From Anopheles merus (lineage: Eukaryota > Arthropoda > Insecta > Diptera > Culicidae), in the NCBI RefSeq assembly GCF_017562075.2, contig NC_054084.1, forward strand, positions 18,660,889-18,724,888: DNA of 64,000 nt, in the 5' to 3' direction. Position numbers and translations under genes: made by a program. The notes under the pieces were generated by a model. The model ran no database searches. It was not told the origin of the DNA and saw only the letters and a program-made list of their open reading frames with translations. Below are positions 62,034 through 64,000 of this stretch, piece by piece (the stretch's first letter is position 1; every line of letters begins with the position of its first letter).

Positions 62034-64000
62034 GTAAGTTAATGTCGCTTTTGTTGATTGGTTTATGGCTTGGAAGTGCGTTAGGAGGAGACAATTTAAG
62101 AGAAGCGTAGATTTGGATATGATTATAAACATGGAGGAATTCTACAGAAGACCATCTCACAACGAGGAATTCGTCAAATCCACGACAGCAACTTTGGAAT
62201 TGCGCATAATTTATCACCTTGCCTTTTGAAGGACGTTTTGCTTGTCCCCAACTTCGTTGCAAATTCAAGACCTTGTCATCGATTTGAAATTTTAACAACT
62301 TATGTCAAGCTTCATTTCTCTTCGGATCGGCATTTTTTGTTACCCTGCTTCCCTCGTTCACAGTACGCTCACAACGCGTAAGTGTCATAAAGGGAGTACC
62401 CGTGTGCCGGCATGCAGAAGCACAGCGACAGAGTGAAGAAGCGATGGCCACAATGCCACTCCAACGGCACGTAACCCATTGACACAGAAATGAAAAAATT
62501 GCAAACGACCATTTTTCGTTACACTTCACGGTGGGGGAAGGCAGGTATGGAATTTTTGGAACATTTTTGCCCTCCACTTCCACATACGCCGCGTACGCAG
62601 TGTGTCCATTTTTTACGCTTGAAACAAAAAACGCAGGATCCCAATCAACCCTGATCGCTTGGGAAGATAAGTGATTGTCACTTTTTTTGGTCTTCTCTTA
62701 TGGTGTGTTTTTATTTATGCTTCAGTTGGACTTTCGTTGGACAGTATCTATTGTTGGGAGGGCAAAAAAACGTGCCTGAGACCACTCGATCGATCGTGTC
62801 ATTTTTTTTTCGAGGCGGAAACTGGGAGCTTTACGCTCTTTCTCAAGTATGCGGCAAAAATTCCTGATGGTTGTCATACTTACAAATTTGAAGTATGTGA
62901 TCGTGTCTCGCGTCTATCACTCCCAAGCTTCCCAACGGAAGTGGCATCTTATCATTCCTTCGCTGATCGGTTCCTAACACGCTAAACTCAACGTTTTTCT
63001 TCCTCTTGTGTACGTTTTGTGTAGCACATTGTTTCGGGGCATTTAATTCAATGATAAGTTGGAAAGTTACTGACAACAATTACTCGATTTACGATGAAAG
63101 TTGCGGGAAGGTGCAACGAATTGAATTGCGAATTTCTGTCAATTTATTTTCGTGACGGTTTTACCCGGTTTTTTTTCTCTCCCTCCTGTGCAAATTGTTG
63201 TCATGGGAAGAAAGTATTTAATGTAGCAATGGTGTAGCAGAAATGCATCTCGTGGGTTGGTTGAGCTGCTTTGTTGTGGTGCTTCGTTTAAAGGCGCAGA
63301 TTTCTAATCGATTAAACGATTGAGCGTCCGGCCCTGGTAATTGGATGTTTGCAGATTTAGTTGCAAAGCGTGGGATAGAGTGGTTTAAATTGGAGTTCGA
63401 GAGTGGTCTCAGTTTGTGTGATATAACCGTACCATTTTCCTACGATTGATGAGAATTTAACGACGATGACGATGGCTGTTGCTTTTATTTTCCGTGTTGA
63501 TGAACAAGACAGGAAGATGGTTTGGTGTGACCGCTTGGACACTGCAATAATCACTTTCCTCTTTAACGAAATGATAATAAACATTATTTAATGAGTGCCA
63601 AAGACAAACGTAGTTCAAACTTGAGCTCTTTCTTGGACTGCCGCTCAGCGGTCCGTTGACCTCACCGGACATTGTTGGCATTTGGCTTAACCTTCGTCGA
63701 TGGAGCGGAGAAATCATCTTCGGTATCGATATTTGATCATAATTTTATTCAACCTCCCACAGCTCCAACCTTCCCCTCATCCCGCCTTTTTAATGCAAAG
63801 TTCAATCGTCATCAACACGCCCCGTGTTGATTTTGCAACAGCCAATTTTCTCTTCACCCATTGATGGATGTGTCGATCGGCCTAAAACGGTCTTCCGAAC
63901 CGGCACCGGATCGTCAGCGGTGGCGTGCTTCACTTTCGATCTCATCTCCGCCTGGGCGGTCTGATCTTCGCCCCGTATAATACCGGCACTTTCTTCGTTT
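62034..64000. other. Right end of the window, nothing assigned
   Basis: No frame with a recognisable domain, no RNA gene and no repeat of note. It could be intron if the 61994 exon is real. Confidence 0.3.

Overview
The window is nuclear DNA of an arthropod, most probably an Anopheles mosquito. The reasons are short introns of 61 to 90 nt with GT..AG ends, an insect-type Atf6 gene, many simple repeats, and two copies of a tRNA-derived SINE that I recognise from memory as Sine200-like, a family known from Anopheles. Prokaryotic notions such as operons and Shine-Dalgarno sites do not apply.

Layout. The only gene I can assign with confidence is Atf6 on the + strand at 1138-3674: four coding exons and a 772-residue product. 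It is a membrane-anchored bZIP transcription factor and sensor of endoplasmic-reticulum stress. A 10-codon upstream ORF precedes its start. Its transmembrane segment is isolated in one small exon between two introns whose retention would each remove the luminal sensor.

The remaining 60 kb is gene-poor and looks intergenic or intronic. It holds: a degenerate GTAA repeat (about 5.9-6.6 kb); a weak two-exon candidate for a small secreted protein (10.4-11.1 kb); a SINE with a perfect 12-bp target-site duplication (11.4 kb); two CTCF-like sites (12.8 and 15.2 kb); a 266-bp (AAT)n array (20.6 kb); an inverted-repeat element (21.6 kb); a broken Ty3/Gypsy-type LTR retrotransposon (33.7-36.1 kb); a foldback MITE with TA target sites (41.1 kb); a CpG-rich promoter or 5'UTR-like zone (41.7-44.25 kb); and a second SINE (48.5 kb).

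The retrotransposon keeps one LTR, gag and the aspartic protease, but I see no reverse transcriptase, integrase or second LTR. Its gag-protease junction carries a textbook -1 frameshift signal: the heptamer A AAA AAC directly before the gag stop, a 7-nt spacer and a perfect 12-bp stem.

Several weak gene signals on the + strand (promoter-like zone at 41.8 kb, donor directly after an ATG at 43.93 kb, possible signal-anchor exon at 44.1 kb, 40-nt non-coding exon at 62.0 kb) would fit the 5' part of a long-intron gene whose coding exons lie mostly beyond the window. That link is inference. Everything rests on reading the sequence by eye; no search or folding program was run.
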